NCBI RefSeq assembly: GCF_003261575.2
Contig: NZ_CP036175.1
Coordinates: 4,774,001-4,838,000 of the forward strand
Origin: Klebsiella huaxiensis
GTDB lineage: Bacteria; Pseudomonadota; Gammaproteobacteria; Enterobacterales; Enterobacteriaceae
Length of the DNA: 64,000 bases
Direction: 5' to 3'
Made by a program: the position numbers and the translations under genes. This document shows positions 24,611 through 32,352 of this stretch, piece after piece. Each line of letters opens with the position of its first letter. The stretch's first letter is position 1. The notes below the pieces were generated by a model, which saw nothing but the letters and a program-made list of their open reading frames with translations, was not told where the DNA came from and ran no database searches.

Positions 24611-25746
24611 GCGCCTTTCCCTCCGCTGGTTTTCAGCGTCAGCAGAGGACGCAAACGAGCGACCGGCTCAACCAGCCCTGCCTGCACCAGGCATTCCAGT
24701 ACGCTTTCAACTGATTTATATGCCTGCGGCGCTTCTTCGTAAATCAGCTGTCGATCGCGGCAAATCACTCGGCTTCCCAGTTCGGTACGTGCCATCTGCA
24801 CCGGGCTGTATTTAGCGGATAGCCGCCCTTTGCATTCGGTACGCATCCATTTACGCCCCGCCCCATGGGCCAGCGAATGCAGCGTTTCTTCACTGATAAC
24901 GGGCTTAACCAGCCAGCTGTAGTCGCCGCGTGAACCTGGAATAATCACCAGACCACTACCGTCCGGCGTCGCCCCTTTGCGATGTAGCCAGCCTTGTTGC
25001 CCGCTAACAGAACACGGCTCGACAAAGTTATGCGCAACATCCAGCACGCGCTGCCCGGTCGCGCGAACCTGCTGCAAAATACGGGTAGCAATCAGTTCGC
25101 GATTGACTCGAGCAAAAGCCAGGGCATCGTTATGCTCCGCCAGATAATCCGCCGCCGCCACGCTCCCTTCGGGTAAACCATCGTGCGAAAAAGACATGAT
25201 ATGGCGTTGCAGAATAGATTGCCCCAGTCCGCGAGAGCCGCTATGTGCCAACAGCAGCAGATGCTGAGCATCAAGACCGATCCGCTGGAAGCGCTCGCTA
25301 TCGACAACCTGATCCACCTGTTGCAGTTCGGCGAAGTGGTTGCCGCCGCCAATGGAGCCCAGCGCGCTGCGCCAGGGGTGCGCGATAAGATTTTCCGGCA
25401 GGTGCTCATCCAGCCAGCGTTCTTCAGCAACGTCATCCATAGCGGCCAGTTTTTTCTCAAACTTATCCGCGTTATATTTCCGCCCAAGAATATCTGTTTG
25501 CCACAGCGCCATGCCGCAGCCGATATCGTTCCCCACCAGAGCCGGGTAGAAATGACCGAGAGAGAAAAAGGCCGCGCCAATTGGATAACCGCGACCGGGA
25601 TGCAAGTCAGGCATTCCCACTACGCGATGCATGTGGGGTAAATTTGCCGTCGTGTGTAATTGTTGGATCGCTAAACCTTCGATCCACAGATCGTCTGACG
25701 TAATATAAGAAATATTATCAGACGTATAATGAACATTATTGCCCAT
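24607..25746 (-). CDS. rtcB: RtcB-family RNA ligase of the rtcB-prfH ribosome-repair pair
   Basis: About 379 residues. All active-site motifs are present: GNDIGCGM with the metal-binding Asp and Cys, GGGNHFAEL, AHSGSRGLG, HNFVE, and AHGAGRKWMR with the guanylylated histidine. The family joins 2',3'-cyclic-phosphate and 5'-OH RNA ends with GTP and Mn2+. The prfH-linked members have been shown to repair cleaved 16S rRNA. I start at the ATG at 25746 (MGNNVHYTSDN) because related ligases begin MGN; an ATG four codons upstream (25758) is possible. The region before the start derives from an ERIC remnant, and a strong-SD short ORF lies further upstream. Confidence 0.93.
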   Translation of the reverse strand: MGNNVHYTSDNISYITSDDLWIEGLAIQQLHTTANLPHMHRVVGMPDLHPGRGYPIGAAFFSLGHFYPALVGNDIGCGMALWQTDILGRKYNADKFEKKLAAMDDVAEERWLDEHLPENLIAHPWRSALGSIGGGNHFAELQQVDQVVDSERFQRIGLDAQHLLLLAHSGSRGLGQSILQRHIMSFSHDGLPEGSVAAADYLAEHNDALAFARVNRELIATRILQQVRATGQRVLDVAHNFVEPCSVSGQQGWLHRKGATPDGSGLVIIPGSRGDYSWLVKPVISEETLHSLAHGAGRKWMRTECKGRLSAKYSPVQMARTELGSRVICRDRQLIYEEAPQAYKSVESVLECLVQAGLVEPVARLRPLLTLKTSGGKGA

Positions 25747-25756
25747 ATACCAATCC

Positions 25757-25823
25757 ATATATAACCGTCATACTTCAAGTTACATGCGCGTTAGTTACGT
25801 GTAACTCGAATTATTTGAGTATA
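25757..25823 (-). repeat. Internally deleted ERIC element abutting rtcB
   Basis: On the minus strand it begins TATACTCAAATAATTCGAGT and ends CTTGAAGTATGACGGTTATA, the two termini of an ERIC element, with only about 25 bp between them. The inner parts TTCGAGTTACA and TGTAACTTGAA pair (10 of 11). Its right end runs into the rtcB start region and so provides that gene's 5' untranslated sequence. Confidence 0.75.
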
Positions 25824-25842
25824 AAAATAAATAAAGGATGTG

Positions 25843-25891
25843 GCAGACGTTACCAGGGCAAAAAAAGAGAGTTATTCCTGGGAAGGTCTGC
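25843..25891 (-). promoter_or_regulatory. Leader hairpin overlapping the end of the upstream short ORF of rtcB
   Basis: On the minus strand GCAGACCTTCCCAGG (25891-25877) pairs with CCTGGTAACGTCTGC (25857-25843) at 13 of 15 positions, with a 19-nt loop that includes seven T. The first arm contains the last five sense codons of a 15-codon ORF, so a ribosome finishing that ORF would open the hairpin. Confidence 0.6.
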
Positions 25892-25919
25892 AAAGTGCGT
25901 TCTGAGAATGTATTTTCAT
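25872..25919 (-). CDS. Short ORF with strong SD in the rtcB-prfH leader
   Basis: AAAGGAGG followed by TTCACC and ATG opens a 15-codon frame encoding MKIHSQNALCRPSQE, ending at 25872. The Shine-Dalgarno is near-perfect with ideal spacing, much better than that of rtcB itself. The ORF is 64 nt from yafP and about 125 nt upstream of rtcB, and its end overlaps a hairpin. I do not recognise the peptide; a leader-peptide role sensing translation is suggested by position only. Confidence 0.5.
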   Translation of the reverse strand: MKIHSQNALCRPSQE

Positions 25920-25983
25920 GGTGAACCTCCTTTGCAGTTAATAAATTAGGTGAAAGCGCACGTATAGTAATCAGGCGCAATTT

Positions 25984-26439
25984 TTATTGCAAGACGATTT
26001 GTCGCCGCATCAGATAATTAAGAAAACATTCACCGCGTGCTTCTACCACCTGTTTCTCTACAACGCTGAAACCATGGCGTTCAAAGCAGGGTTTTGCCGT
26101 AATACTGGCTTCCACCGTCCAAATGCGTTCAGGAAACTGTATAAACAATGCATTGAGCAGCGTGCTGGCAATTCCCTGACGGCTACAGTCAGGCGAGACA
26201 AATAGTAAATCGATATAGTCATCAACGGCAGTAATAAACCCAACAGGCGATTTATTTTTTACCGCCACCAGCACCTGCGAGGTGGCTATTTTCTGTCGCC
26301 AACGATCTTCATCAACCTGCGCCCAGGCAGCAATTTGCTGCGAGGAATAATCAGCGCTGGCGGTCTCTTTAACGGCCCGTAAAAAGATGGTGCATAGCGC
26401 TGAAAAATCATGCGCCTCGTAAGGTCTTATTTTCAGCAT
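25984..26439 (-). CDS. yafP: GNAT acetyltransferase YafP
   Basis: A 151-residue N-acetyltransferase of the YafP type. The fold shows IDLLFVSPDCSRQGIASTLL at about 76-95, where RQGIAS is the acetyl-CoA loop. In E. coli yafP is the last gene of the SOS-induced dinB-yafN-yafO-yafP operon and affects resistance to nitroaromatic genotoxins. Here the yafN-yafO antitoxin-toxin pair is missing and yafP begins two bases after dinB. It should therefore share the LexA-controlled promoter. Confidence 0.88.
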   Translation of the reverse strand: MLKIRPYEAHDFSALCTIFLRAVKETASADYSSQQIAAWAQVDEDRWRQKIATSQVLVAVKNKSPVGFITAVDDYIDLLFVSPDCSRQGIASTLLNALFIQFPERIWTVEASITAKPCFERHGFSVVEKQVVEARGECFLNYLMRRQIVLQ

Positions 26440-26441
26440 CG

Positions 26442-27497
26442 TTATAATCCCAGAACTAATTGTCTCTCAAGCTGTGGGTCAAGAAGCGTCACATGCAGCC
26501 CCACCAGCCTCACTCCCCGGCCACCTCGCCGCTCTTGCCAGGCTTTGTGAGCAGTGCTGATCAAGTCATCTTTATTCAACCGGGGCCAGATATGTTCCTG
26601 CGTGGTGAGCTGGAAATCATTAAACTTCAGTTTGACTCCCTGGCGGGCAATCAGCAAATCCGGCTTTACCTTCGCCAGACGTCGTTCCAGCTCAGGGTAG
26701 AGATTTTCAATAATCGACTCACACTCCGCCCACTCGTGGATATCCTCCACCAAAGTGCGCTCGACGCCAACTGATTTACGCTGGCGCTCATTGTTAATCT
26801 CTCGCTCATCGATCCCCTGACTGCGCTCCCATAATATCCGGCCAAATTTACCAAAGCGCTTGAGCAACATCGCCAGATCGCTGTTTTGCACATCTTCACA
26901 AGTTCGCAGCCCCATGCTTTCCAGCTTTGCGGCAGAAACTTTGCCGACGCCAGGAATTTTCGACAGCGGCAACGTTTTGACAAACTCCGCCACCTGATGC
27001 GGCGCAATGACAAACTGGCCGTTGGGTTTGTTAAGATCCGAGGCGATTTTAGCGAGGAACTTTACCGGCGCAATTCCGGCGGAGGCTGTCAGATTTAGTT
27101 CACGATGAATGGTTTCACGGATCTCCTGCGCCATCAGCGTCGCTGAGCCCAGGCAAAGTACGCTGTCGCTGACGTCAAGATAGGCCTCATCCAGAGATAA
27201 CGGTTCGATTAACGAAGTGTAGCGGGAAAAAATCTCCCGGATATGATTTGAGGCTTCTTTGTAAGCATCGAAACGACCGGGTAGCAGGGTCAGATGCGGG
27301 CAAAGCTTGAGAGCTGTGGCCGTCGGCATGGCGCTGCGCACCCCGAATTTACGCGCCGGATAGTTGGCGGTACTAATAACACCGCGCTGTACCCGACTAC
27401 CGCCAATGGCGATAGGAATATCGCGCAGCGCCGGATTGTCACGCATCTCAACCGCCGCGAAGAAACAGTCCATATCAACATGGATGATTTTGCGCAT
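26442..27497 (-). CDS. dinB: DNA polymerase IV
   Basis: A 351-residue Y-family translesion polymerase. Catalytic acids lie in HVDMDCFFAAVEMR and SLDEAYLDV; the C-terminal QLVLGL is the beta-clamp-binding motif. The start at 27497 (MRKIIHVDMDC) matches E. coli DinB; the longer open frame upstream is not used. A LexA box lies 20 bp upstream. yafP follows directly. Confidence 0.97.
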   Translation of the reverse strand: MRKIIHVDMDCFFAAVEMRDNPALRDIPIAIGGSRVQRGVISTANYPARKFGVRSAMPTATALKLCPHLTLLPGRFDAYKEASNHIREIFSRYTSLIEPLSLDEAYLDVSDSVLCLGSATLMAQEIRETIHRELNLTASAGIAPVKFLAKIASDLNKPNGQFVIAPHQVAEFVKTLPLSKIPGVGKVSAAKLESMGLRTCEDVQNSDLAMLLKRFGKFGRILWERSQGIDEREINNERQRKSVGVERTLVEDIHEWAECESIIENLYPELERRLAKVKPDLLIARQGVKLKFNDFQLTTQEHIWPRLNKDDLISTAHKAWQERRGGRGVRLVGLHVTLLDPQLERQLVLGL

Positions 27498-27516
27498 AGT
27501 TAGCCCCCACTGACCA

Positions 27517-27532
27517 CTGGACAAGTATACAG
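27517..27532. promoter_or_regulatory. LexA box of dinB
   Basis: CTGGACAAGTATACAG (minus strand CTGTATACTTGTCCAG) fits CTGT-N8-ACAG with one mismatch, at the same mismatch position as the E. coli dinB box. It lies 20 bp before the dinB start. Confidence 0.85.
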
Positions 27533-27595
27533 CAAAAATCGAGATATTGAGAAGAGATGTGTTGTAAGCCGCGATGAACATCGTGATGAGGAATA

Positions 27596-27622
27596 ACCCG
27601 GCGTCGCTTCGCTCGGCCGGGT
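27596..27622 (-). terminator. GC-rich hairpin after the nqr operon (terminator or REP-like)
   Basis: ACCCGGC / GCCGGGT forms a 7-bp stem, 15 bp after the nqrM stop, with an inner TCGCTTCGCTCG loop. On the minus strand TTATT follows. The sequence also resembles Klebsiella-type REP palindromes. Confidence 0.6.
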
Positions 27623-27636
27623 GGAAACTGAAGAAA

Positions 27637-27852
27637 TTACAGAATTCGGTTCTGCTGGCGTTGCTCTTCACGGGCTATTCGCCGTTTACGCGCATCGCAA
27701 GGCTCAGGGCAGTCACAGACTTTCTCTATCCCCAGCGAGGAGATCCCGCCACAGCTGCCCTGAATACTTTTACGCTTGATCAGGTATCCCAGCGACATCC
27801 CCAGAATAACCAGCGCGAAAATAACAAAGGTCGCCACAAATACCGTCAACAT
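27637..27852 (-). CDS. nqrM: Na+-NQR maturation protein NqrM
   Basis: A 71-residue protein with one N-terminal membrane span (VFVATFVIFALVILGMSLGY) followed by a cysteine-rich tail, GSCGGISSLGIEKVCDCPEPC. This is the DUF539 protein needed to deliver iron to the cysteines of NqrD and NqrE. The nqrF stop overlaps an ATGATG; I take the second ATG because the GGAGG spacing is better. It is the last gene of the nqr operon. Confidence 0.9.
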   Translation of the reverse strand: MLTVFVATFVIFALVILGMSLGYLIKRKSIQGSCGGISSLGIEKVCDCPEPCDARKRRIAREEQRQQNRIL

Positions 27853-27854
27853 CA

Positions 27855-29078
27855 TCAGCCTCCAAAGTCATCCAGCATGATGTTTTCATCTTCAACGCCG
27901 AGATCTTTGAGCATTTTAATCACCGCAGCGTTCATGACCGGCGGGCCACACATATAAAATTCACAATCTTCCGGTGCCGGGTGATCGCGCAGGTAGTTTT
28001 CATACAGGACGTTATGAATAAAGCCAGTATGGCCGGTCCAGTTATCTTCCGGCAACGGATCGGACAGCGCCACATGGAAGGTGAAATTCGGATTTTCACG
28101 CGCCAACTGTTCGAATTCATCGTCATAGAACATTTCACGCAGAGAACGTGCACCGTACCAGAAGCTAATTTTACGCGAGCTGTGCAGACGCTTAAGCTGA
28201 TCGAAAATATGCGAACGCATCGGTGCCATTCCAGCACCACCGCCGATGAAGACCATTTCCGCGTCCGTCTCTTTGGCAAAGAATTCACCAAACGGCCCGG
28301 AAATCGTCACCTTATCGCCCGCTTTCAGCGACCAGATATACGAGGACATGATACCCGGTGGCGCGTCAGGTACTTTCGGCGGCGGCGTCGCGATACGCAC
28401 GTTAAGCATGATAATGCCTTTCTCTTCCGGATAGTTAGCCATTGAGTAAGCGCGCAAAGTCGGCTCTTTTACGTCAGAAACGTAGCGGAAGAGGTTAAAT
28501 TTATCCCAATCGCCGCGATACTCGTCCGGTACATCAAAGTCGGCATAAGCGACCTTGTGCGAAGGACATTCAATCTGAATATAACCACCCGCGCGGAATG
28601 GAACCTCGTCGCCATCCGGCACGCGCAGCTTCAGCTCTTTGATAAAAGTAGCTTTATTATCATTAGAGATAACCTCGCATTCCCACTTCTTAACTCCGAA
28701 GATTTCTTCCGGCAACTCAATTTTCATGTTCTGCTTCACCGCGACCTGACAGGCCAGGCGGCAGCCTTCTTTCGCCTCACGTTTGGTGATATGAGAAAGT
28801 TCGGTTGGCAGAATATCGCCGCCGCCCTCTTTCACCGTCACCCGGCATTGGCCGCAGGAACCACCTCCACCGCAGGCTGATGAAACGAAAATACCGTTGT
28901 TGGAGAGCGTATTGAGTAACTTATCACCCGCCGGAGTACGGATCTGTTTATCCGCCTCGTTATTAATTTCAATGACCACATCACCAGCATTCACCAGTTT
29001 TGAACGCGCGGCCAGTATCAGCCCTGATAGCACCAGGACGATCAGCGTGAACATCACAACGCCAAGAATAATTTCCAT
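27855..29078 (-). CDS. nqrF: Na+-translocating NADH:quinone reductase subunit F
   Basis: A 407-residue electron-input subunit. It has an N-terminal membrane helix, a ferredoxin-type [2Fe-2S] domain with cysteines in SACGGGGSCGQC and CRLAC, then a ferredoxin-reductase-like FAD domain (RAYSMANYP) and an NADH-binding domain (MVFIGGGAGMAPMRSH, FYMCGPPVMN). It takes hydride from NADH and passes electrons to the rest of the complex. The C-terminal residues MLDDFGG overlap the nqrM start signals. Confidence 0.97.
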   Translation of the reverse strand: MEIILGVVMFTLIVLVLSGLILAARSKLVNAGDVVIEINNEADKQIRTPAGDKLLNTLSNNGIFVSSACGGGGSCGQCRVTVKEGGGDILPTELSHITKREAKEGCRLACQVAVKQNMKIELPEEIFGVKKWECEVISNDNKATFIKELKLRVPDGDEVPFRAGGYIQIECPSHKVAYADFDVPDEYRGDWDKFNLFRYVSDVKEPTLRAYSMANYPEEKGIIMLNVRIATPPPKVPDAPPGIMSSYIWSLKAGDKVTISGPFGEFFAKETDAEMVFIGGGAGMAPMRSHIFDQLKRLHSSRKISFWYGARSLREMFYDDEFEQLARENPNFTFHVALSDPLPEDNWTGHTGFIHNVLYENYLRDHPAPEDCEFYMCGPPVMNAAVIKMLKDLGVEDENIMLDDFGG

Positions 29079-29089
29079 ACTTTCCGCCC

Positions 29090-29686
29090 TTATAGCTGCA
29101 CACCGGAGAATGACATAAAGCCCAGCGCCATCAGACCCGTGGTAATAAAGGTGATCCCTAACCCGCGCAGGCCTGCGGGCACGTTTGCGTATTTCATTTT
29201 TTCACGGATGCCAGCCATCGCCACAATCGCCAACAGCCAGCCAATACCGGAGCCAAAACCGTACACGATGGATTCGGTGAAGTTATAGTCACGCTGCACC
29301 ATGAATGAGACACCGCCAAAAATCGCGCAGTTAACGGCGATCAGCGGTAAGAATATCCCCAGCGCGTTGTAGAGCGCCGGAAAGTACTTATCGAGGATCA
29401 TTTCCAGAATCTGCACCAGCGCTGCGATAACCCCGATAAAGGTGATGAAGTTGAGGAAACTTAAGTCAACACCCTCCACCAATGCGCTGTCGCGCAGCAC
29501 CAGGTTATACACCAGGTTATTGATAGGCACGGCCAGCCCTAGCACGACCGTTACCGCAACGCCAAGCCCAAAGGAGGTCGAGACTTTTTTCGATACCGCG
29601 AGGAAGGTACACATCCCCAGAAAGAAGGCCAGTGCCATGTTTTCAACAAACACAGCGCGGACAAACAGGCTAATGTAATGAGCCAT
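29090..29686 (-). CDS. nqrE: Na+-translocating NADH:quinone reductase subunit E
   Basis: A 198-residue integral membrane protein with six hydrophobic segments. Conserved cysteines lie in FLGMCTFLAV and AVNCAIFGG; with those of NqrD they hold the intramembrane iron centre. It follows nqrD by 6 bp and precedes nqrF by 11 bp. Confidence 0.96.
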   Translation of the reverse strand: MAHYISLFVRAVFVENMALAFFLGMCTFLAVSKKVSTSFGLGVAVTVVLGLAVPINNLVYNLVLRDSALVEGVDLSFLNFITFIGVIAALVQILEMILDKYFPALYNALGIFLPLIAVNCAIFGGVSFMVQRDYNFTESIVYGFGSGIGWLLAIVAMAGIREKMKYANVPAGLRGLGITFITTGLMALGFMSFSGVQL

Positions 29687-29692
29687 AATCGG

Positions 29693-30331
29693 TTACTCCT
29701 TTTCCTGCTGTTCAGGCTTCCAACTGCGCACGGCCCAAATCAACAAACCGATAATAAAGAATGCGCTCGGTGCCAAAAGGAACATACCATTTGGCAGATA
29801 CCAGCCGCCGTTCTGCACCGTTTCCAGCACAGTGATGCCAAACAGTTTGCCGCTACCAATGAGTTCGCGCAGGAAGCCGACAATCAACAGAATCGCACCA
29901 TATCCCAGACCGTTGCCGATACCGTCCATAAAACTCGCCAGCGGCGGCGACTTCATGGCATAGGCTTCCGCCCGCCCCATCACAATACAGTTAGTGATGA
30001 TAAGCCCGACAAACACTGACAGCTGTTTCGAGGTCTCATAGGCAAAGGCACGTAGCAGCTGGTCAACCACAATAACCAGTGAGGCGATAATCGCCATCTG
30101 TACAATGATGCGCACGCTGTTAGGAATATGGTGACGGATCATAGAGATAAACATGCTGGAGAATGCCGTAACCAGCGTTACCGCGATGGTCATAACAAAA
30201 GCGGTTTCCAGCTTGGTGGTTACAGCCAGTGCAGAACACACGCCCAAAACCTGCAGAGTAATGGGGTTATTAGCGATAAGCGGCCCCACCAGCACACGCT
30301 TCATTTCTTTCATGTCGCCCAAATCAGCCAT
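29693..30331 (-). CDS. nqrD: Na+-translocating NADH:quinone reductase subunit D
   Basis: A 212-residue membrane subunit related to NqrE and RnfE. Cysteines lie in LGVCSALAV and ITNCIVMGRAEA. Six hydrophobic segments are visible. It forms the pseudo-symmetric pair with NqrE around the iron site. The start overlaps the end of nqrC (30324-30331). Confidence 0.96.
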   Translation of the reverse strand: MADLGDMKEMKRVLVGPLIANNPITLQVLGVCSALAVTTKLETAFVMTIAVTLVTAFSSMFISMIRHHIPNSVRIIVQMAIIASLVIVVDQLLRAFAYETSKQLSVFVGLIITNCIVMGRAEAYAMKSPPLASFMDGIGNGLGYGAILLIVGFLRELIGSGKLFGITVLETVQNGGWYLPNGMFLLAPSAFFIIGLLIWAVRSWKPEQQEKE

Positions 30332-31118
30332 TATTCAGCTCCCCTTCGCGCACCTTATTCAGGAATGGACCAAAGCCCAGTTCGCCCATCCAGAAATCAA
30401 AGCTATGCTGCACACCGTTTGACGTCAGCGTTGCACCCGACAGCCCGTCAACGGCATGAACGTCTCCCGGGCGCGCGCCACCTTTCACAATTCTCAACGC
30501 TGGCATGCCTTTATCGTCCAGCACCTGTTTGCCGACAAACTGCTGACGCCAGTTAGGATTTTCAATTTCCCCGCCCAGCCCCGGCGTTTCGCCGTGATCG
30601 TAGTAGGTGATGCCTTTGACAGTACGGCCATCGGTTTCCAGCGCGACGAAGGCATACATCACCGACCACAAGCCGTTGCCGTAAATGGGCAGTACAACTT
30701 CCTGAACCTGCTGCTTCTCATCGCGCACCAGATAAATTTCAGCGATATTACTACGACGTTTGATTCCCGCAGGATCCTGGCTGGCTTCCAGCTGAATGCT
30801 CTGTTGTGAGTCTTTCAGCGCCTGGGACTGATTAAACTTGCCAGGGTCTTTATCCAGCAGCTCACCGCTGGCTAAATCGACTAATCGTGGAGAGATGCGG
30901 GCATTAAAAATATCAGCCACTTCATCTGCGCTCATCCCCTGCTTCATCAGACCGGCAACCGCCAGAATATTGCGCTGTTTATCCAGCGCACGCTGCTCCT
31001 GCTGGCGCGATTTTAGCCCCACGGCAGAACCGGCGACCACGATTGAGCAGACCAGGCAAAGCACCAGCACCACCAGCAGCGTTTTGCCGATGCTATCGTT
31101 ACTTTTATTCTCAGCCAC
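30324..31118 (-). CDS. nqrC: Na+-translocating NADH:quinone reductase subunit C
   Basis: A 264-residue subunit with one N-terminal membrane helix (TLLVVLVLCLVCSIVVAGSA) and a periplasmic domain carrying covalently bound FMN at the threonine of LSGATLTSNG. The start is GTG at 31118, which overlaps the nqrB stop by 8 nt (GTGGCTGA); GGAGGAA lies five bases upstream. Covalent attachment requires an ApbE flavin transferase encoded elsewhere. Confidence 0.96.
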   Translation of the reverse strand: MAENKSNDSIGKTLLVVLVLCLVCSIVVAGSAVGLKSRQQEQRALDKQRNILAVAGLMKQGMSADEVADIFNARISPRLVDLASGELLDKDPGKFNQSQALKDSQQSIQLEASQDPAGIKRRSNIAEIYLVRDEKQQVQEVVLPIYGNGLWSVMYAFVALETDGRTVKGITYYDHGETPGLGGEIENPNWRQQFVGKQVLDDKGMPALRIVKGGARPGDVHAVDGLSGATLTSNGVQHSFDFWMGELGFGPFLNKVREGELNNG

Positions 31119-32352
31119 GCGACTTCCTCCGCTTAATATTGGCCCGCACCACCAGGTAATCAAACAGCGGCGCAAAGAGGTTGGCGAAGAGGATCGCCAG
31201 CATCATCCCTTCCGGATAGGCTGGGTTGACCACGCGAATCAGCACGCACATCACGCCGATCAGCAGGCCATAACTCCATTTTCCTTTATCCGTAAACGAT
31301 GCGGATACCGGGTCCGTGGCCATAAACATCATGCCGAAGGCGAAACCGCCAAGCACCAGATGCCAGTACCACGGCATGGCAAACATCGGATTGGTATCAG
31401 AGCCAATGAAATTAAACAGGGTCGCGGTGGCCACCATGCCGATGAAAACCCCAGCGACAATGCGCCAGGAGGCCACGCGACCGAAGATGATGATGGCGCC
31501 ACCGATGAGAATCATCAGCGTCGAAACTTCGCCAATCGAGCCAGGAATATGGCCGAGAAAGGCATCCATCCAGCTAACCGGCAGGCCAGTTGTAACGTTA
31601 ACCAGCGATTCACCGCCGCCACTTGCCCACTGGGATAGCGGCGTCGCGCCGGAGAAACCATCGGCAGCGGTCCAGACCAGATCGCCAGAAATTTGCGCCG
31701 GGTAGGCGAAGAACAGAAAGGCGCGCCCAGCCAGAGCTGGATTAAGAAAGTTACGCCCGGTCCCGCCGAAAATCTCTTTGGCAATAACAACACCAAATGA
31801 GATCCCCAATGCGGCCTGCCACAGCGGCAGAGTTGGCGGCACTATCAGAGCGAACAGGATTGAGGTAACGAAGAAGCCTTCGTTTATTTCGTGCTTACGC
31901 ACGATAGCAAACAGAACCTCCCAGAATCCGCCGACAAGAAACACGGTGATGTAGATGGGCAGGAAGAATATCGCCCCCAGCGTCATCATGCTGAGCCAAC
32001 CGGCATCAGCCGTGAAGTTCACCCCCAGCCATTGTGCAATGCTGTAGTGCCAGTTCCCGGCGATAACCTGCTGCAGTTGTTCAGCACCGTATAATTTATG
32101 CAGTGCCGGGATGGTTTCCTGACCAACGTTATACATTCCCCAGAACATCGCCGGGAAAACCGCAAACCACACCAGAATCATCATCCGCTTGAGGTCGATG
32201 GCGTCTCTGACATGCGCCGCACCGCGCGTCACCTGCCCCGGAGTGTAGAACAGCGTCGCCGTCGCTTCGAACAACGGATAGTATTTTTCCAGCTTGCCGC
32301 CATGCGTAAAGTGCGGCTCAAGTTTGTCAAAAATTTGCTTTAAGCCCATCAC
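31111..32352 (-). CDS. nqrB: Na+-translocating NADH:quinone reductase subunit B
   Basis: A 413-residue membrane subunit. The covalent FMN threonine is in FSGATPLSQW; many hydrophobic helices and the glycine-rich GGTGRNFLNPALAGRAFLFF are visible. It carries the Na+-coupling and riboflavin/quinone site. It follows nqrA directly, with stop and start adjacent. Confidence 0.97.
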   Translation of the reverse strand: MMGLKQIFDKLEPHFTHGGKLEKYYPLFEATATLFYTPGQVTRGAAHVRDAIDLKRMMILVWFAVFPAMFWGMYNVGQETIPALHKLYGAEQLQQVIAGNWHYSIAQWLGVNFTADAGWLSMMTLGAIFFLPIYITVFLVGGFWEVLFAIVRKHEINEGFFVTSILFALIVPPTLPLWQAALGISFGVVIAKEIFGGTGRNFLNPALAGRAFLFFAYPAQISGDLVWTAADGFSGATPLSQWASGGGESLVNVTTGLPVSWMDAFLGHIPGSIGEVSTLMILIGGAIIIFGRVASWRIVAGVFIGMVATATLFNFIGSDTNPMFAMPWYWHLVLGGFAFGMMFMATDPVSASFTDKGKWSYGLLIGVMCVLIRVVNPAYPEGMMLAILFANLFAPLFDYLVVRANIKRRKSRG

